Assembly (NCBI GenBank): GCA_037893245.1
Contig: JBAIAA010000251.1
Span: 620,001-684,000, forward strand
Direction of reading: 5' to 3'
Length of the DNA stretch: 64,000 nt
Origin: Crossaster papposus
Lineage: Eukaryota; Echinodermata; Asteroidea; Velatida; Solasteridae
Shown here: positions 44,912 to 56,450 of the stretch, piece by piece
How the letters are laid out: the number at the start of each line of letters is the position of its first letter
Position numbering within the stretch: the stretch's first letter is position 1
The notes under the pieces: generated by a model
The model's database searches: none
What the model was told of the DNA's origin: nothing
The model's input: the letters and a program-made list of their open reading frames with translations, nothing else
Translations under genes and position numbers: made by a program

Positions 44912-47900
44912 CTAATTTGACAAAAAATCATCGTCCTCGGAATCACTTTCACTATCTTCATTAAGAATGGCTGTTTCTTGCTCTGTGTCGATCACATTCT
45001 CACAGCCCACACATGAGCAGACATCAGTGCATGATACCTCTCCTGACCGACAGGAACACCTTTTGGAAGAACATTTTGTCTTCTTGCAACTACATGATGC
45101 ACTCTTCATGAGTTCAGCTGGAGCTTGTTCCTGTGTCATCCATCGTATAGCAATGGTGTTCTCGCTAATAATCCAACCATGATCTGCAGGGGATGGAACA
45201 TCGATATTTCGTTGGAGAGCTCGGCGATCAATTGCCGCCTGGTAGTTAGCCCTCTTTGAATGCTGAAATAAGGCATTTTGTGATGGAGGTAGCCTTTGCT
45301 CGGTAAATTGGTTTAAACAGAAAAGTCTGTAACGGGCCTCATTTACTGAAGATAGACTTTGACCATATAGATCACACACAAAACGTTCCATCACATTAGC
45401 CACCTCCCCTGCCAACTGGAATTCTCTTCCCATCTTCACAAAAGCATCTTGGTAGCTAGAGTCAGCGTTGAGAAGTTCAAAAGCCCTTTTTTTGCCTTTA
45501 CCAAAGAATGCACTGGTGGAGTCTGCACCTGTGAAAACGTGTAAGGCAATCAATGCTTCTGAAATGGTTGGGCCCATCTGTTCAGACATTGATGAAATGT
45601 TAATCAACCTCCGACTGCCACTACCTCCCGTTTCAACTAAAAGAGTTGCTGGTATACTTTGAACATGAGCCAGTGCAATCATTACCACATCAGAATCTGG
45701 ACTGCTAATTAGCACATCTTTATACGCTGAGGCTGCATGATGAGCATGTAGCAATAGTCGTGTATCTGCCTCAATGTGATCGGAATGTAATTCAGGTATC
45801 TCTCTTACGACCGTTTCTTCTGCATCCGATGTTAGTAAGTGGCACTTGTTACCGTGAGCAACCACAAACTCGACCATACCAGGTACTTCCAACAGAACAT
45901 GCACTGCAGATGTCCACTCTTTGAACAGGAATTCAACCAATTCTGCCTTGTTGCGACCACCAGCTAAGAAAGCATTCCAACGGCTTGGCATTTTTTTATC
46001 TGACTTGTATATGTGTTGAACTATCGGTGCATGTCCAGCTGAGCGGCGGTGTTGTTCCACAGTCTTTATGGAGGTCTCTGGATACCTGTCAAATACAATG
46101 TCCACTCTACTGTATTGCCATACCTCAACCAAGTGCATAATTCGATCCAAAAGAGCACTCCCGAATTTACCAAATGTCTCAGGAAGTTTGGAAGCTGGTA
46201 AACTATGAACCAGGGCCATTCCATCAATGATCAGAGCTGCTCCCTTTGGTGTCTTCTCTTGATTGTCGGGCCATTTCTTTTCGATGAGGGTGAGCAACTG
46301 TGCTTTATTAGTCTTAGCTAATGATCCATCAGAGCAGACAAGAGGATATGACACTGGTCCAAGGCAATACGAGAGAATCTTCTTCATGTTGAGCTTGTTC
46401 TGCTGTCCCAACATCAACATCCGTGTAAAGAGTTTACGATCTGATATTTCACCTCCAGCTTTATCTTTTTTCCTTGTTTTTTGCAGATTTGCAAAGGTTC
46501 TCAAATTCAACCGCTTTATCGGTTCATGGAAACTTACAGGTTTGTTGGCGAATCTTTTCTTGAAGTCCTCATATGCCTCATTGCCAACCTTTTGTGCACT
46601 CATCAAATCATCCTCACACCCACTTGTTGCAACAGCCACCGAACAAATGTTTACCAGTTCAGAAGGAGCAGATGAGAAGGGATTGAGGAAATTTCCAATT
46701 GTTTCAACGACCCTTTCAACTTTCTTCTCATCTCGCTTTCTGCGTGAACCATCTAGATCTTTCCTGCCACGACTTTCATCATGAAGTCCCCCAAATATCT
46801 CACACTGATGGGTCATTTCAGCTCTATCTGGTTGAGACAAGAACCACCTCTTGAAAGAATTGGGCCGTAGAGTTATTCCAACGACACCACCAGCGGTTTT
46901 GCAGTCCCGATTGACTGTCTGCTCAATCACCTGGTCCATTGCTGTGGCTGAAAAACTGTAACGGTCTTGTTGCTGGACAACCCATTCTCCTGCCTCTAGG
47001 TGCTCATACGTGAATGGGTGTGTGGTCTGAATGTTTTCCATTTCCTTCAGGTACACTGAAACATACCGGGAGTAGTGAGTTCTATCATAAGCAAAGAACC
47101 ATGGCACCATCTTTTTTAACCAGTACTGGTGGCTGTCCCAATCTCTTGTTCGTGTGCTTCGGATGAATTGAAATAGATTCTCAACCATTTCGATGAAGGA
47201 GGACCAGAATGCGAATGTTTTGGATTCATCACATTGCGTTTTGCAGAAGGCTTGGTAATTGCTGACCAATTCCTGGACGTCGGTGCAAGATACCTTTTCA
47301 TCAAAGGCAAGAGAAGGAAAGATGTGGATCAAACCTTGTAAATGTTGATTTACTATAGCCTGCTTGTTGTCACTGAGAGTTTCAAGGAAAGCTGCAAACC
47401 TCATCCGTTCCATTGCCTCAAATACGATCTTATGTGCCGAAATTGCACGGTTGTAGTGGCGACCCTCCAACACAGCATTCACTGACCCTTGACTAATAAG
47501 TCCAGATTCAATAATAATATCCAGCAAACCTGTATCACGGAATCTTTTGCCAAGAACTGCAAGATAGCTCAAGCATGTGTGGAATTCCCCCAAACGAATT
47601 ACAATACGCTCTTGCAATACCGTGTCAGCCCAACGAATCTCCTGAGCCTTGATATATATGGCCATATCAAATACCACAACAACATTGGGAATCTTTAATT
47701 CATCTGCAATTTCTACACTCTTATGAAGAAGTGTATTTGCTGTGTCAAACTCGGTTGGTGACGCCTCTATTGCAGTTAAATAGCCTATTTTGGCCTTAAG
47801 CAGAATATCATTTCTGTGCAGCAGAGTGTTATATCCAGTCCAACCAGGAATTGTAGCACCTCGATCAACAAATTTGATCATGATGTATATAATGTCAGTT

Positions 47901-48584
47901 ACCATAGCACTGTTAATTTTCTCTTCATTAACTGATGCGATTTCTGCTGAACTTTCTACAATAGGCCCTGTTCGTTTTTTCCGCCGATACGGAACTAAAG
48001 CCACAGTGCTGGTCTTGAGAACATGCTGACGCTTTGGTAGGTTAGGACGATCTCGATCTCTAGCCTCAGAATCCTCTGTATGGGCCATCTGAACAATGAT
48101 TCCATTTGTATGGTGCGTAGTGCCTTTTCCTGTTGTGGTTTCTTCATTGAAATCAATATTATCAAATCCAAGTAGAGCATGCCCTTGTGAAAAACCTTGA
48201 GGTAATAGGGTACCACTTTGATCAGCTTTTAGCTGGGCCAACGCTGTCTCCATTGCCACAATAGTAGGACTTTACACACAGTGTCCCAGACCATTTAGCA
48301 TATTTATAACCTTCTAGAGAAGAAGAAATTGATTCATTTATACAAAAGAGTACAATATATGAGATATGAGAAGGATTAGTTGTGGGGGGAGGGGGGGGTA
48401 ATATTTTGCAGATGTCACTTTGTATTGATGTGTTTTTTTTGGGTTTTTTCAGTACAAGGGTCCACTAAAGAAATCTTAGAAATAATTGGAACCAGAAATG
48501 TTGCCAGTCTAAAATGAAAAATCAAGGAAATTAAACAAAAACATATGATTTACCTATTTACTGCACAGTTAGGACAGAGTGGGT

Positions 48585-48625
<41 letters not shown>

Positions 48626-50181
48626 CTATAAGGATTTGGCCACGTTTGGAAGTAATAGACGCATTACTTCCAAAGAAGACTGGGAATAACATGCAAGTGC
48701 ACCCCCCCCCCCCCCCAAGCATGGTGATACCTTGGCTGTGCCACCACATGCACACATTACAGGAAATTTGTGCCTGCTCGTACATGTAGCTTCTGAAGCA
48801 AAAAGTCTGGTCACTTATGTATAGCTGGAGGCATCCAGTCCCAATGTCCTAGCGAAGTCGGTGAACTTTGTCAGCAGCGATTTCAGTGTAGCCGGCTTCT
48901 TCTTCTTGATGAGAATTGGCTCAATGAGCAAACTGCAGAACTGTTCAAAAACATGTTGAAAAAGTCTATCCGATAGTCCAGGAGATGCTCTAAATAAAAT
49001 TAAACAAAACGGAAAACCTTCACTTGTTAACATGGACAATTTAGTGACCTTCACTTATTCTGTCAATTTTCATGAGAAATGTGATGGTTGGGGAGGGGGA
49101 TTCCTGCTGTCACAGTGTTTGGTCTAATAACTTATTTTACTCAAAAAAGATGGATTTCAATTATTAAGTAAATTATTAAACTCACCGAGGTGCATGCACT
49201 CTGTAGATATCCTTCGTATATTTGTCATAGCAGTTTCTGTGATATCGTACTTCGATAGCCACACAATTTTTATCACGGATTTGACGCAGCACACTTTCAT
49301 CTTGCTTTAATTCAGCAGCCTTCCGAAGCTGTCCTGCACAAAATAAAAAACATGTCAGAGGGCCTCATACAGTAAATCAGTCATATCAAAATAATATGCA
49401 TTTGGATACAACATACATACAGTAAAGTTTAAGGTGTGGAAGTTTTGTTTATCTAACACTGGATATTGGACAAAGCTGGGTCCTATTATGAAATCAACAT
49501 ACACCTATTAAATTACACTTAGATCGAGAGTATATAGTACCGAGTACTGCTACTGAACTTTAGCATCAATAGCAATTTGTTCATTGGCTGGCTTCACAGG
49601 AACAAACATGAAATAAGATAAAACGACAGCATAAATGCTAGCCAAACAAAAAATGTGCCCAAACGTGACAGGAATCAATCTTAGAATAAGCATAATTATG
49701 ACTCACCTCCATCTGTTGTTTGGGCTAGACTCATCTGGTCTCGAACTTTTTTCCTTGATTTCCAAATAAGGCTTTCCTTTTGGTCACAGATGATACACAA
49801 TGGTGGCAAGACATGTGAAGACCTTGCAAGAGAGCTACTCTGCGAAATGACTGACGATGATCTAAGCATTTTTGTACTGGTACTCGTACTCGATTCTCCT
49901 TTCTCCTCCCCTTCCACTTGACCTTGACTTCGTGGCCTCTTTGCTCTTTTTCTAAATATATTGGTCTTATTGGTGAATTGTGAGTAGCATTTGCGATGGT
50001 ATCCAAACCTGCCAGAGATTTCTTCAAAGGGCTTCGACCATTCGGCATCCCAACGTTCAACAACTTCATGTTCTTGGCAATTATCGATATCTTTCCATGA
50101 TTCTGTACATGAAGTTACTTTCTCCCAGCTTTTACCAGCGCCACCGTTTTTTCGAGCGCCACCGCGCGGGCGTGCAGCTGT
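44912..50181 (-). pseudogene. PIN/FEN-like nuclease with CXC domain, decayed multi-exon gene
   Basis: Exons from the minus strand: 49707 to about 50181, 49186-49333, up to 48989 (stop 48815-48817), and a large last exon 44912 to about 48313. Exons 1 and 2 encode repeated zinc-type motifs (FGYHRKCYSQFTNK; LCIICDQKE then RYHRNCYDKYTK). The last exon has GFDNIDFNEETTTGKGTTH and then a FEN/XPG-type PIN series: IIDGMALVH (about 678 of the 1,115-codon frame), HIEADTRLLLHA (830), SSPDSDVVMIAL (857) and FTGADSTSAFFGKGKK (914). A cysteine-rich CSCKKTKC...CSC...CSCVGC follows (about 1050), resembling tesmin/TSO1 CXC. Defects: in-frame TAA at 48272-48274, no clear start, and no good donor after exon 3, where a poly-G tract lies. 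Nearly all of the frame is otherwise open. Close relatives are usually annotated uncharacterised. Confidence 0.75.
48585..48624 (+). repeat. 40-bp G homopolymer
   Basis: An uninterrupted run of about 40 G after gggt, with a 15-bp C run 80 bp later (48703-48717). Run lengths are assembly-dependent. Lies in the gap between exons 3 and 4 of the PIN/CXC gene. Confidence 0.85.
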
Positions 50182-50613
50182 TTATTTATTTGGTATGGAC
50201 CGCCGCGTCGTACATAAATAAAGTGGTGGGTTGACTGATAAAATAATTGCAGACAAGTAAATGTTTGTACATTTGCGCTTTGTTCTTTACAACATATCAT
50301 TTCCAAGAAACAATATGTAGTTTTGTATCAATAAAGTAAAATTTCTGTTTTGTTAACGAATATTTGTTTTATTTATTACATCGATTTTGTTTTGTTCAAA
50401 CGGCTGTCCATACAGTGCCAATTAAATGGTCAACTGTGACGTCAGCATTTAAGGACCAAAAACGGGATTTTCGAGGCCGAGTTTAGGCCCTTTGTACCCT
50501 TCGATTTCTTTGACAAGTTGGATTTTGTTATTCCCAATGGTTTTATCTATGTGTGGGAAAATGTTCATTCTGTTCCCCGTCAGGTACCACCAGGCAACAC
50601 GATAAACGGGCAC

Positions 50614-50626
50614 GTAACACGGCCTA
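50614..50626 (-). repeat. Right TIR of Academ-like element
   Basis: GTAACACGGCCTA on the plus strand is the exact reverse complement of the left TIR and is followed by TAT. The interior just left (50191-50613) holds no convincing exon, although the gene's first exon may lie there. Confidence 0.8.
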
Positions 50627-50629
50627 TAT

Positions 50630-51116
50630 GGGATTTTTCAAAAGAACGGCCATCTAAATAGACCTACTGTATGACTTGTGATTATGGAAGCGATAGCCTA
50701 CGTGTACATGGCTGGTTACATGCAATTCTCCTGAAATCACGTCATACTTTGAAAAAACTCATGGCTCATTTTATAATATAATACACTCATTTTAAGGGGT
50801 GTATATAAACGTGAATATAGATCAATCAAAATGGATATTTTAAGGGGGTGAATGTTGTTCTGGGTTCCTCGTGGAATGTTCGTGGATTTCTTGTGGATTT
50901 AATGGATTGTTCTTGGATTTCGTGGATTTGTGCAATTCTCACGCCAGATGTTAAAGGAAACTTTAAAATGGAGACACTAAAAATTCAATTCAAATGTATT
51001 TCATAACTTCTTTTAGATCATTTTGTAAATTATCGGCCTGTACTGGCTAGTTAGTTGGACATTGAATTGACAATAAATTTACAGTGACGTAAATTCACAA
51101 TTGTGTGCAAGACAAG
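50630..51116. other. Non-coding spacer
   Basis: A-T-rich with short direct repeats of gtggattt/tcttggatttcgtggat (50880-50935). No gene is recognised. Confidence 0.4.
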
Positions 51117-51547
51117 TTATTGATATTGTCAGACTAATTAAAAGATTAATGAATGTTGTTGTTTGACTAATTGAAAGACTAATACATTTTGTTGTTTGAC
51201 TAATTAAAAGACCAATACATTTTGTTGTTTGACTAATTAAAAGACTAATACATTTTGTTGTTTGACTAATTAAAAGACTAATACATTTTGTTGTTTGACT
51301 AATTAAAAGACTAATACATTTTGTTGTTTGACTAATTAATTTTCTTGCATTACTAATTAAATTTCAAGGATGACTAATCTCAAGAAAAGTTAGTAAAACT
51401 AAACCATTTTGAAAGACTAATTATTATTAGTCAATTAAGAAGTGATTTGACTAATCTTTTGATCTGGTGACTAATTAAAGATTGGTAAAACTAAACATAA
51501 AAATGACTAATTGTTTTTAGTCAACTGACTAAGTGAGATTTTCAGTG
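51117..51547. mobile_element. ACTAATT-rich MITE, copy 2
   Basis: Same word pattern as 24848-25170 and a matching right end (ttttcagtg, the complement of CACTGAAAA). The left end is not clear. Contains a 33-bp tandem array. Its tail overlaps a minus-strand acidic coding-like frame. Confidence 0.6.
51162..51326. repeat. 33-bp tandem repeat, five units
   Basis: Units start at 51162, 51195, 51228, 51261 and 51294, with tttgactaattaaaagact then aatacattttgttg. They are nearly identical, so the array expanded recently inside the MITE. Confidence 0.92.
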
Positions 51548-51745
51548 TAGTCTAACTCTGTTTCGGGTTCCGAATCATCTTCCTCGACATCTTCGTCTTC
51601 GTCTTGCGAAGATTCAGTTTCACTGTTTTCTATTTCCCAAACTTTAATTATACGCTTTTTAAAATCGGGTTCGGAATTATCCACGTCAGAATTTTCGGCA
51701 AGATCCTCTTTCTTTCTTTCTTTCTTTCTCGCGGTTAGTCGTGTG
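51529..51745 (-). other. Acidic coding-like fragment
   Basis: An open minus-strand frame encodes SEPDFKKRIIKVWEIENS then SQDEDEDVEEDDSEPETE and stops inside the MITE. Its 5' part runs into a (ttctt/aaaga) microsatellite (51707-51728). Similar acidic fragments also border the other ACTAATT MITE, so the two may derive from one gene family. Not recognised. Confidence 0.3.
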
Positions 51746-51944
51746 TTAGAAGAGCTCCGGAGATTTTAGTTTTTTCCTAGTTTTGCGTTGCATTATGGTG
51801 TCCAGTTTAATGCCATATTGTGTATTATTCTCCATAGAATACCATATAGGCCCCCTTTGTCTCTTTTTTGTTTTTGTTTTTTGGGTGAATGTTAACGATA
51901 TTTCCTTTAGTCTTATTGTTAGTTTTAGTGCATTGGCTGGCCAT

Positions 51945-52440
51945 TATGGCCAGTCAAGCAATTTCAACACAAAAGGCTGGGTCAGGGTCGACTGCACCCG
52001 GCCAAAGTGTAGCTTTTGTCCCTGACTTGAATGCTCCTATTGTCCCTGGCGGGCTGCGCCCTGGCAGGGACAGTGGGGTGACTTTTCAGGCTGATCCTGG
52101 TGTTTCCGTTGGGGCTTATAGTAAACGCGTTGACGGATGCACTGGGTTCGTCCGCCTTACATTCAGCGTCCCGTATTTCCTATGGCCGGGTTGCGGTCTA
52201 TTTCGACTCGAGACAGGTAGCCCTCCGCGCTGTGCAGGAAGGTTTTTCTTACAGAGGCTCATATCTCGAGATGACGCCCCTGGTCCAGCCGACTGTTCGT
52301 CTAACTCTCAGTAATTACGTCTATACCAAAATTCAAGACAACGCTCTCATACATGAAATATCTTCCTTCTGTAAAGTTGTCTTACAGGTAAAGCCCATAC
52401 CCCTTGGTTGTAAGAAAAAGAACATGCCCACATTTTAGCC
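51945..52440 (+). pseudogene. Tx1-like LINE ORF1 fragment
   Basis: Starts MASQAISTQKAG and shifts frame near 52100, after GVSVGAY. The second frame (to TAG at 52436) has YGRVAVYFDSRQVALRAV, TPLVQPTVRLTLSNYVYTK and VKPIPLGCKKK, resembling the RRM-like region and SNVPP/IPLGCK motifs of Tx1-group LINE ORF1 proteins. No ORF2 (endonuclease/RT) follows, so it is a short relic. Confidence 0.55.
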
Positions 52441-52442
52441 AA

Positions 52443-52640
52443 TAGTATTGCATTTGTAAATTTAGTTTTTAGGTCCGCAGTCTTGTTTGTAGCCTCACCG
52501 GGAGTATGGTCTTCGAATGGTTCAGCGCTGGTTGTTGGAGTTGCCGCTGCGTTGACCGATGAACCGCCGCCATCTTGTTTTGAAACATTGGTCGAGCGGG
52601 AGGAGAATCTTAACTTTTTCTTCCCTTTCGAACTATTCAT
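52443..52640 (-). other. Short Ser/Lys-rich frame, unknown
   Basis: An open minus-strand frame from an ATG at 52640 (MNSSKGKKKLRFSSRS) reads into the 3' part of the LINE fragment. It could be a first coding exon. No domain is recognised. Confidence 0.25.
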
Positions 52641-52781
52641 TATCAGGTAATGGCAGGTTATTATGCTTCACCTTTGAATATTGATAGATGTTTCAAGAAG
52701 GAACCTCGGCTACAAGCGGACAAATGTTACTGGATTCCTGGTGCAAAAAACACGGAGCGGTCTACAGACACGTCTTACATG

Positions 52782-53062
52782 TGTAGTGAATACCATTGTA
52801 CCATACCATTGTAACCATTGTAACCATACCATTGTACGCAGCATGTGTGTACAGGCAAATATGCCTGGACGCGTACCTAATGTAGTGAATCAAGGCACTG
52901 AAGCGTGACTCGACTGGGGGTCAGCCCAGCCGACCATGCGGCCGTCTTGTGAACAGCACCCAGCAGTCAACACCTCGTCTTTATTGCGTACGTGTTCTCG
53001 CTGCAACCCCAAGACTCACCGGCCACACATCGGAATCATCGGTAAGACAGATGAATACTACA
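52782..53062 (+). mobile_element. Probable 5' LTR and primer site of a degraded gypsy
   Basis: Begins TGTAGTGAAT and ends GAATACTACA, inverted ends with TG...CA. A second TGTAGTGAAT at 52881 is an alternative start. Immediately after is TTGGCGACGAGG (53063-53074), a common gypsy primer-site sequence. No matching 3' LTR is seen. The stretch 53075-53805 is non-coding leader with a C tract (53763-53785). Confidence 0.5.
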
Positions 53063-53805
53063 TTGGCGACGAGGAAAACTCGTTTTTCTTATGTACAATA
53101 ACAATTGTTGTACAATTACAATTCTCGGCGTTCGCTGAGGAAATTCTCGTTCAGATTTAGGGGCGTAATAATTGACATTTTCCAGACTTTTTGGATAGTC
53201 ATTTTTTCGACTTTGTTAAAAATTGTTGTAAACTGATCGATAATATGTTTCTCCAAATTTACTGAGAAAACTTCTTGGTCTTTAACATTATTTTGAAGAA
53301 CTAAGAACTAGTAAATTTGGGAAACATTTATTTGCAATTTTACAAAACTTTGTCGAGAAATACAAAATTATTTAATGTTTCTCAACATTACTGAGAGACG
53401 TGATTTTATCGAGTTGAACAGTGTGTTATAAATTCATATAATTTTTTGCGTAGTTGTGCATTACCTACATTGATGTAATATTTACTGTTTTGCATTGTAC
53501 ATGTACATATTGTAAATTAGAAGCTGTTATCCATAAACATATATAGCATCTTCATTGCCGGCTTCAATAAAGCGAATACTTTTTGACAACAAAACGAATT
53601 GCACGTAAGAAATCTTAGCCGAAAATTTGCGATACTGTCAATCAGGTCAATCTCTTGGGGCGTCACTCCCAACAGTATTTTACAGTGACTTGCCATACTC
53701 GGCAACCAACAAATAACAGCTTCTTCTAGTCTTATTGGTACTGTTTACATATCTGTAATACCACCCCCCCCCCCCCCCCCCCCCCGCACCACCTTAACCG
53801 CCAAC

Positions 53806-56027
53806 ATGGCTATTAACCTAAACAAAGCCTCGTTGAAAGAGCCCACTACACTCCCAGGAATAGGGGTAAAATTTGCTCAGAACGATCAACGATTTTTATG
53901 ATACCCCACCCCTTCAATCGAAATTAAACGAACTAGCAGAAAAAGAATTGACAACCATCGCCTACGCTGATATCTCCCTCGAGCGCCCGAGTAAGGAAAA
54001 TGGTAAAGATAATCCCAACCCAAGTGAAACCCAGGCTGACCCAATGACTCTGTTGGCATCACAAATGAGTCGGTTAATAGAAGCGGTAGAGATGAACACA
54101 CACCATGTTACTAACACCTTACATGAGCTATGCAAGAGAAGTTAACATTTTGAGACTAAGGTTGAGGTCCTTTTGCAAAAGAAGACGGCTAACATGGCCG
54201 AATAAAAAAAGGAAGCGTTTGCATTCCCTCAAACACAAAATCGAACAGGGGACGCAACAATCGATGCAACTCGAAAAGTCATCGGAGACAAAGCTCCTCC
54301 TTTACCCCCACAAATTCTCAATTCCAGCTAAACCAACACAATTGGAAAAACACACCCAGTACAAGGTGCCTCTAGCTTCTTAAACCCCAATATAGAACAA
54401 AAGCCATTCACTACCCTGGGTACTCATGCTCCACCCACAGAACAAAAGCCATTCATTGCCTCGGGTATGCATACTCCACCCACAGAACAAAAGCCGTTCA
54501 AAAGCCCCAATCCAAACTCAAATGGAACGCACATTCCACAAATGCCAACTCCTGCAGCCACACCGGGCGCACAATCTCAATATGCCGCGCCTGCAATGCC
54601 AACTACCCAACAACATGCGCCACGCCCAAAAAACCTAGCAATTCCAAAATTGACTCAATACGTCGCGACGTGGCAAGCGATTTCCATGCATTTAGTACAA
54701 AATTTGAGATAATTGCTGAATGCTGCCACTGGAATGAGGATACTAAACTGTTACAATTGGTTGGTGCCCTCACCGGTAAGGCTTTAGACAGCTACGCATG
54801 GCAGAAACCTGAGATTAGCAGCTACATTCGCTCAAAAGAGCAACTCCTCAAAATGTTCGGAAAAATGAAAGACCCTATTATGCAGCGAGCAGAACTTGCA
54901 TCGATTCGCGCCAAAATGAAAACGAGTCGCTGGAGGAGTTTGGCCAGCGGGTTAGGCAAACAACCGCTCGCGCCTACACGTCGGCTAACCCTGATATTTT
55001 TGAAACCATAGCAAGAGAGGCATTTCTGAAGGGTTGTAATGATGTAGAAGCCGCCGAACTCGCGCTATATCGTGACCCACAAACACTCAATCAAGCCGTC
55101 CAATATACTCAGACAGCAGCCTATAACCATAAGCTACTGTCAAGAACGGGAAGACAAAGAGTTAGGCATGCTTCATTTAACGAGCAAAATTTATCTGCAG
55201 ATGTCCCAAGTGTCCAAAGAGTTCAGATTAATCAACCGGGAGAAGACAAGGTCAATATTCACCTTGACTGGTCAGAAATAAATCAAAACATGCGAGAGAT
55301 CCTTACTCTATTAAAACAATCAAAAGCTAGCCCCCCCTACGACCCCAAAAATTGGAGGGATCCAAACAAATAGAGAGACAAATAAAACTAACGCACCACC
55401 TACACCCAGTAGTTTCCAGTCGAAACACCGCGGTGTTGGTTCCCCGGTGCGTAGCTCAAGCCCCAATAGATCAAGCTCACCCTTTAGGTATCGTTGTTTT
55501 AAATGTGGCCAGGAAGGACATTTTGCTCGAGATTGCGCGACTGATAGTGTTAGGTCACGATCTTCCTCACCAAGTGGGACCAGATCTTTAAACTACTGAA
55601 AGCCGGCAGTCTGGACCAACGACCGGCTTCAACTAAACACACTGGTCAACAATCCACAATACAGAATCAAACACAAGCCCTTATTAAAAATACTTGCATA
55701 CACGAGACCTCTGCAGGGATTCAGTTGAGAAAGGTGCAATTTCCATCTAGTTATAATGGTATAAGTTTAGTAATACCACTCAAGGTGCAAGGAGTTAGTA
55801 ATACTGCTATAGTAGATACAGCTGCCCAAGTAACTATTATTAGTGAGGACCTAGCTAAACTAATCAGTCTACCCTTAAAATCTGAAGAGAGGGTACTTCT
55901 TAAAGGAGCAGTGAAGTCGAGCAGTATCATTGCTAGAAAGGTTCCCGATGTTCTTTTAGAGATAGGTAGTTGTAGATACTTTTGTGACCTCCTGACAGCC
56001 CCTATTGCAGATAGGTTCATATTATAG
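53806..56027 (+). pseudogene. gag: Degraded gypsy gag and protease, RT lost
   Basis: Gag-like pieces lie in several frames: a start at 53806 (MAINLNKASLKEP), ELTTIAYADISLERPSKEN (53930 region), a capsid-like segment FEIIAECCHWNEDTKLLQLV and LFGKMKD-type region (54690-54930), and EAFLKGCNDVEAAELAL (55015-55070). Then follow a zinc knuckle CFKCGQEGHFARDC (about 55495-55540) and a protease-like IVDTAAQVTII (about 55812), with Ala where Gly is usual in DTGA. Stops and frameshifts separate the pieces (for example near 53900, 54150, 54690, 54950 and 55370). Nothing of RT, RNase H or integrase follows; the element is cut at 56027 by a satellite. Confidence 0.75.
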
Positions 56028-56040
56028 TCCAGGAGATAGC

Positions 56041-56450
56041 AGACTTTTATCGGTATTGTTGCGTACGAAAGGTTTGACACCTGAAATGAGTAGGACTATG
56101 TGTGGGAACCCCAAAATGTGGATTCTTAAGTTTGGCACTCTTGCACTGCCCCCTGGGGGCACTCTCAAAATAACCCCCTTATATTTTTTATCGGTATTGT
56201 GGCGTACGAGGACCAAATTTTTGTCATATGTACTTCAAGGGAGTCTAATTTCAAAAAGCCAATTCTTAAGTTTTCAACTAATGCACTAAGCCACTTAAGA
56301 ATGGCCTAATTAACGCTGATTAGCACTTTTATCGGTATTGTCACGTACGAGGACACATTTTGGCTCAAAATGTACTCCAAGATATCCTGATTCCGAATAT
56401 CTAATTCTTAAGTTTCAACTACATGCACTAATCCACTTAAGAATGGGTCA
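56041..56450 (+). repeat. Diverged tandem repeat, about 145-bp unit, three copies
   Basis: Each unit starts with cttttatcggtattgt and (g/a)cgtacgagg-type sequence (near 56043, 56187 and 56326) and ends with aattcttaagttt...gcacta...ccacttaagaat. CTTAAG and CGTACG palindromes recur in each unit. Confidence 0.75.

Larger units (their letters stand above)
43788..50626. mobile_element. 6.84-kb TIR transposon with PIN-nuclease/CXC gene (Academ-like)
   Basis: The ends are perfect 13-bp inverted repeats (TAGGCCGTGTTAC). They are flanked by TAT on both sides (43785-43787 and 50627-50629), a 3-bp target duplication. A subterminal block, GTGGTACCNGNNNGGGAACA, recurs inverted at 43834-43853 and 50571-50590. 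The only large gene inside is on the minus strand and combines Cys/His motifs, a FEN/XPG-like PIN signature and a C-terminal cysteine-rich domain. From memory, the Academ superfamily has 3-4-bp duplications, an XPG-like nuclease and a Cys8 finger, which fits. I infer Academ-like membership; it has not been confirmed by a search. Confidence 0.75.

Noticed and set aside
48583-48789. ORF with poly-Gly start on plus strand and poly-Pro on minus strand
   Set aside because: A translation of homopolymer G/C tracts.
51162-51326. CRISPR-like 33-bp repeats
   Set aside because: Head-to-tail units with no spacers; a tandem satellite.
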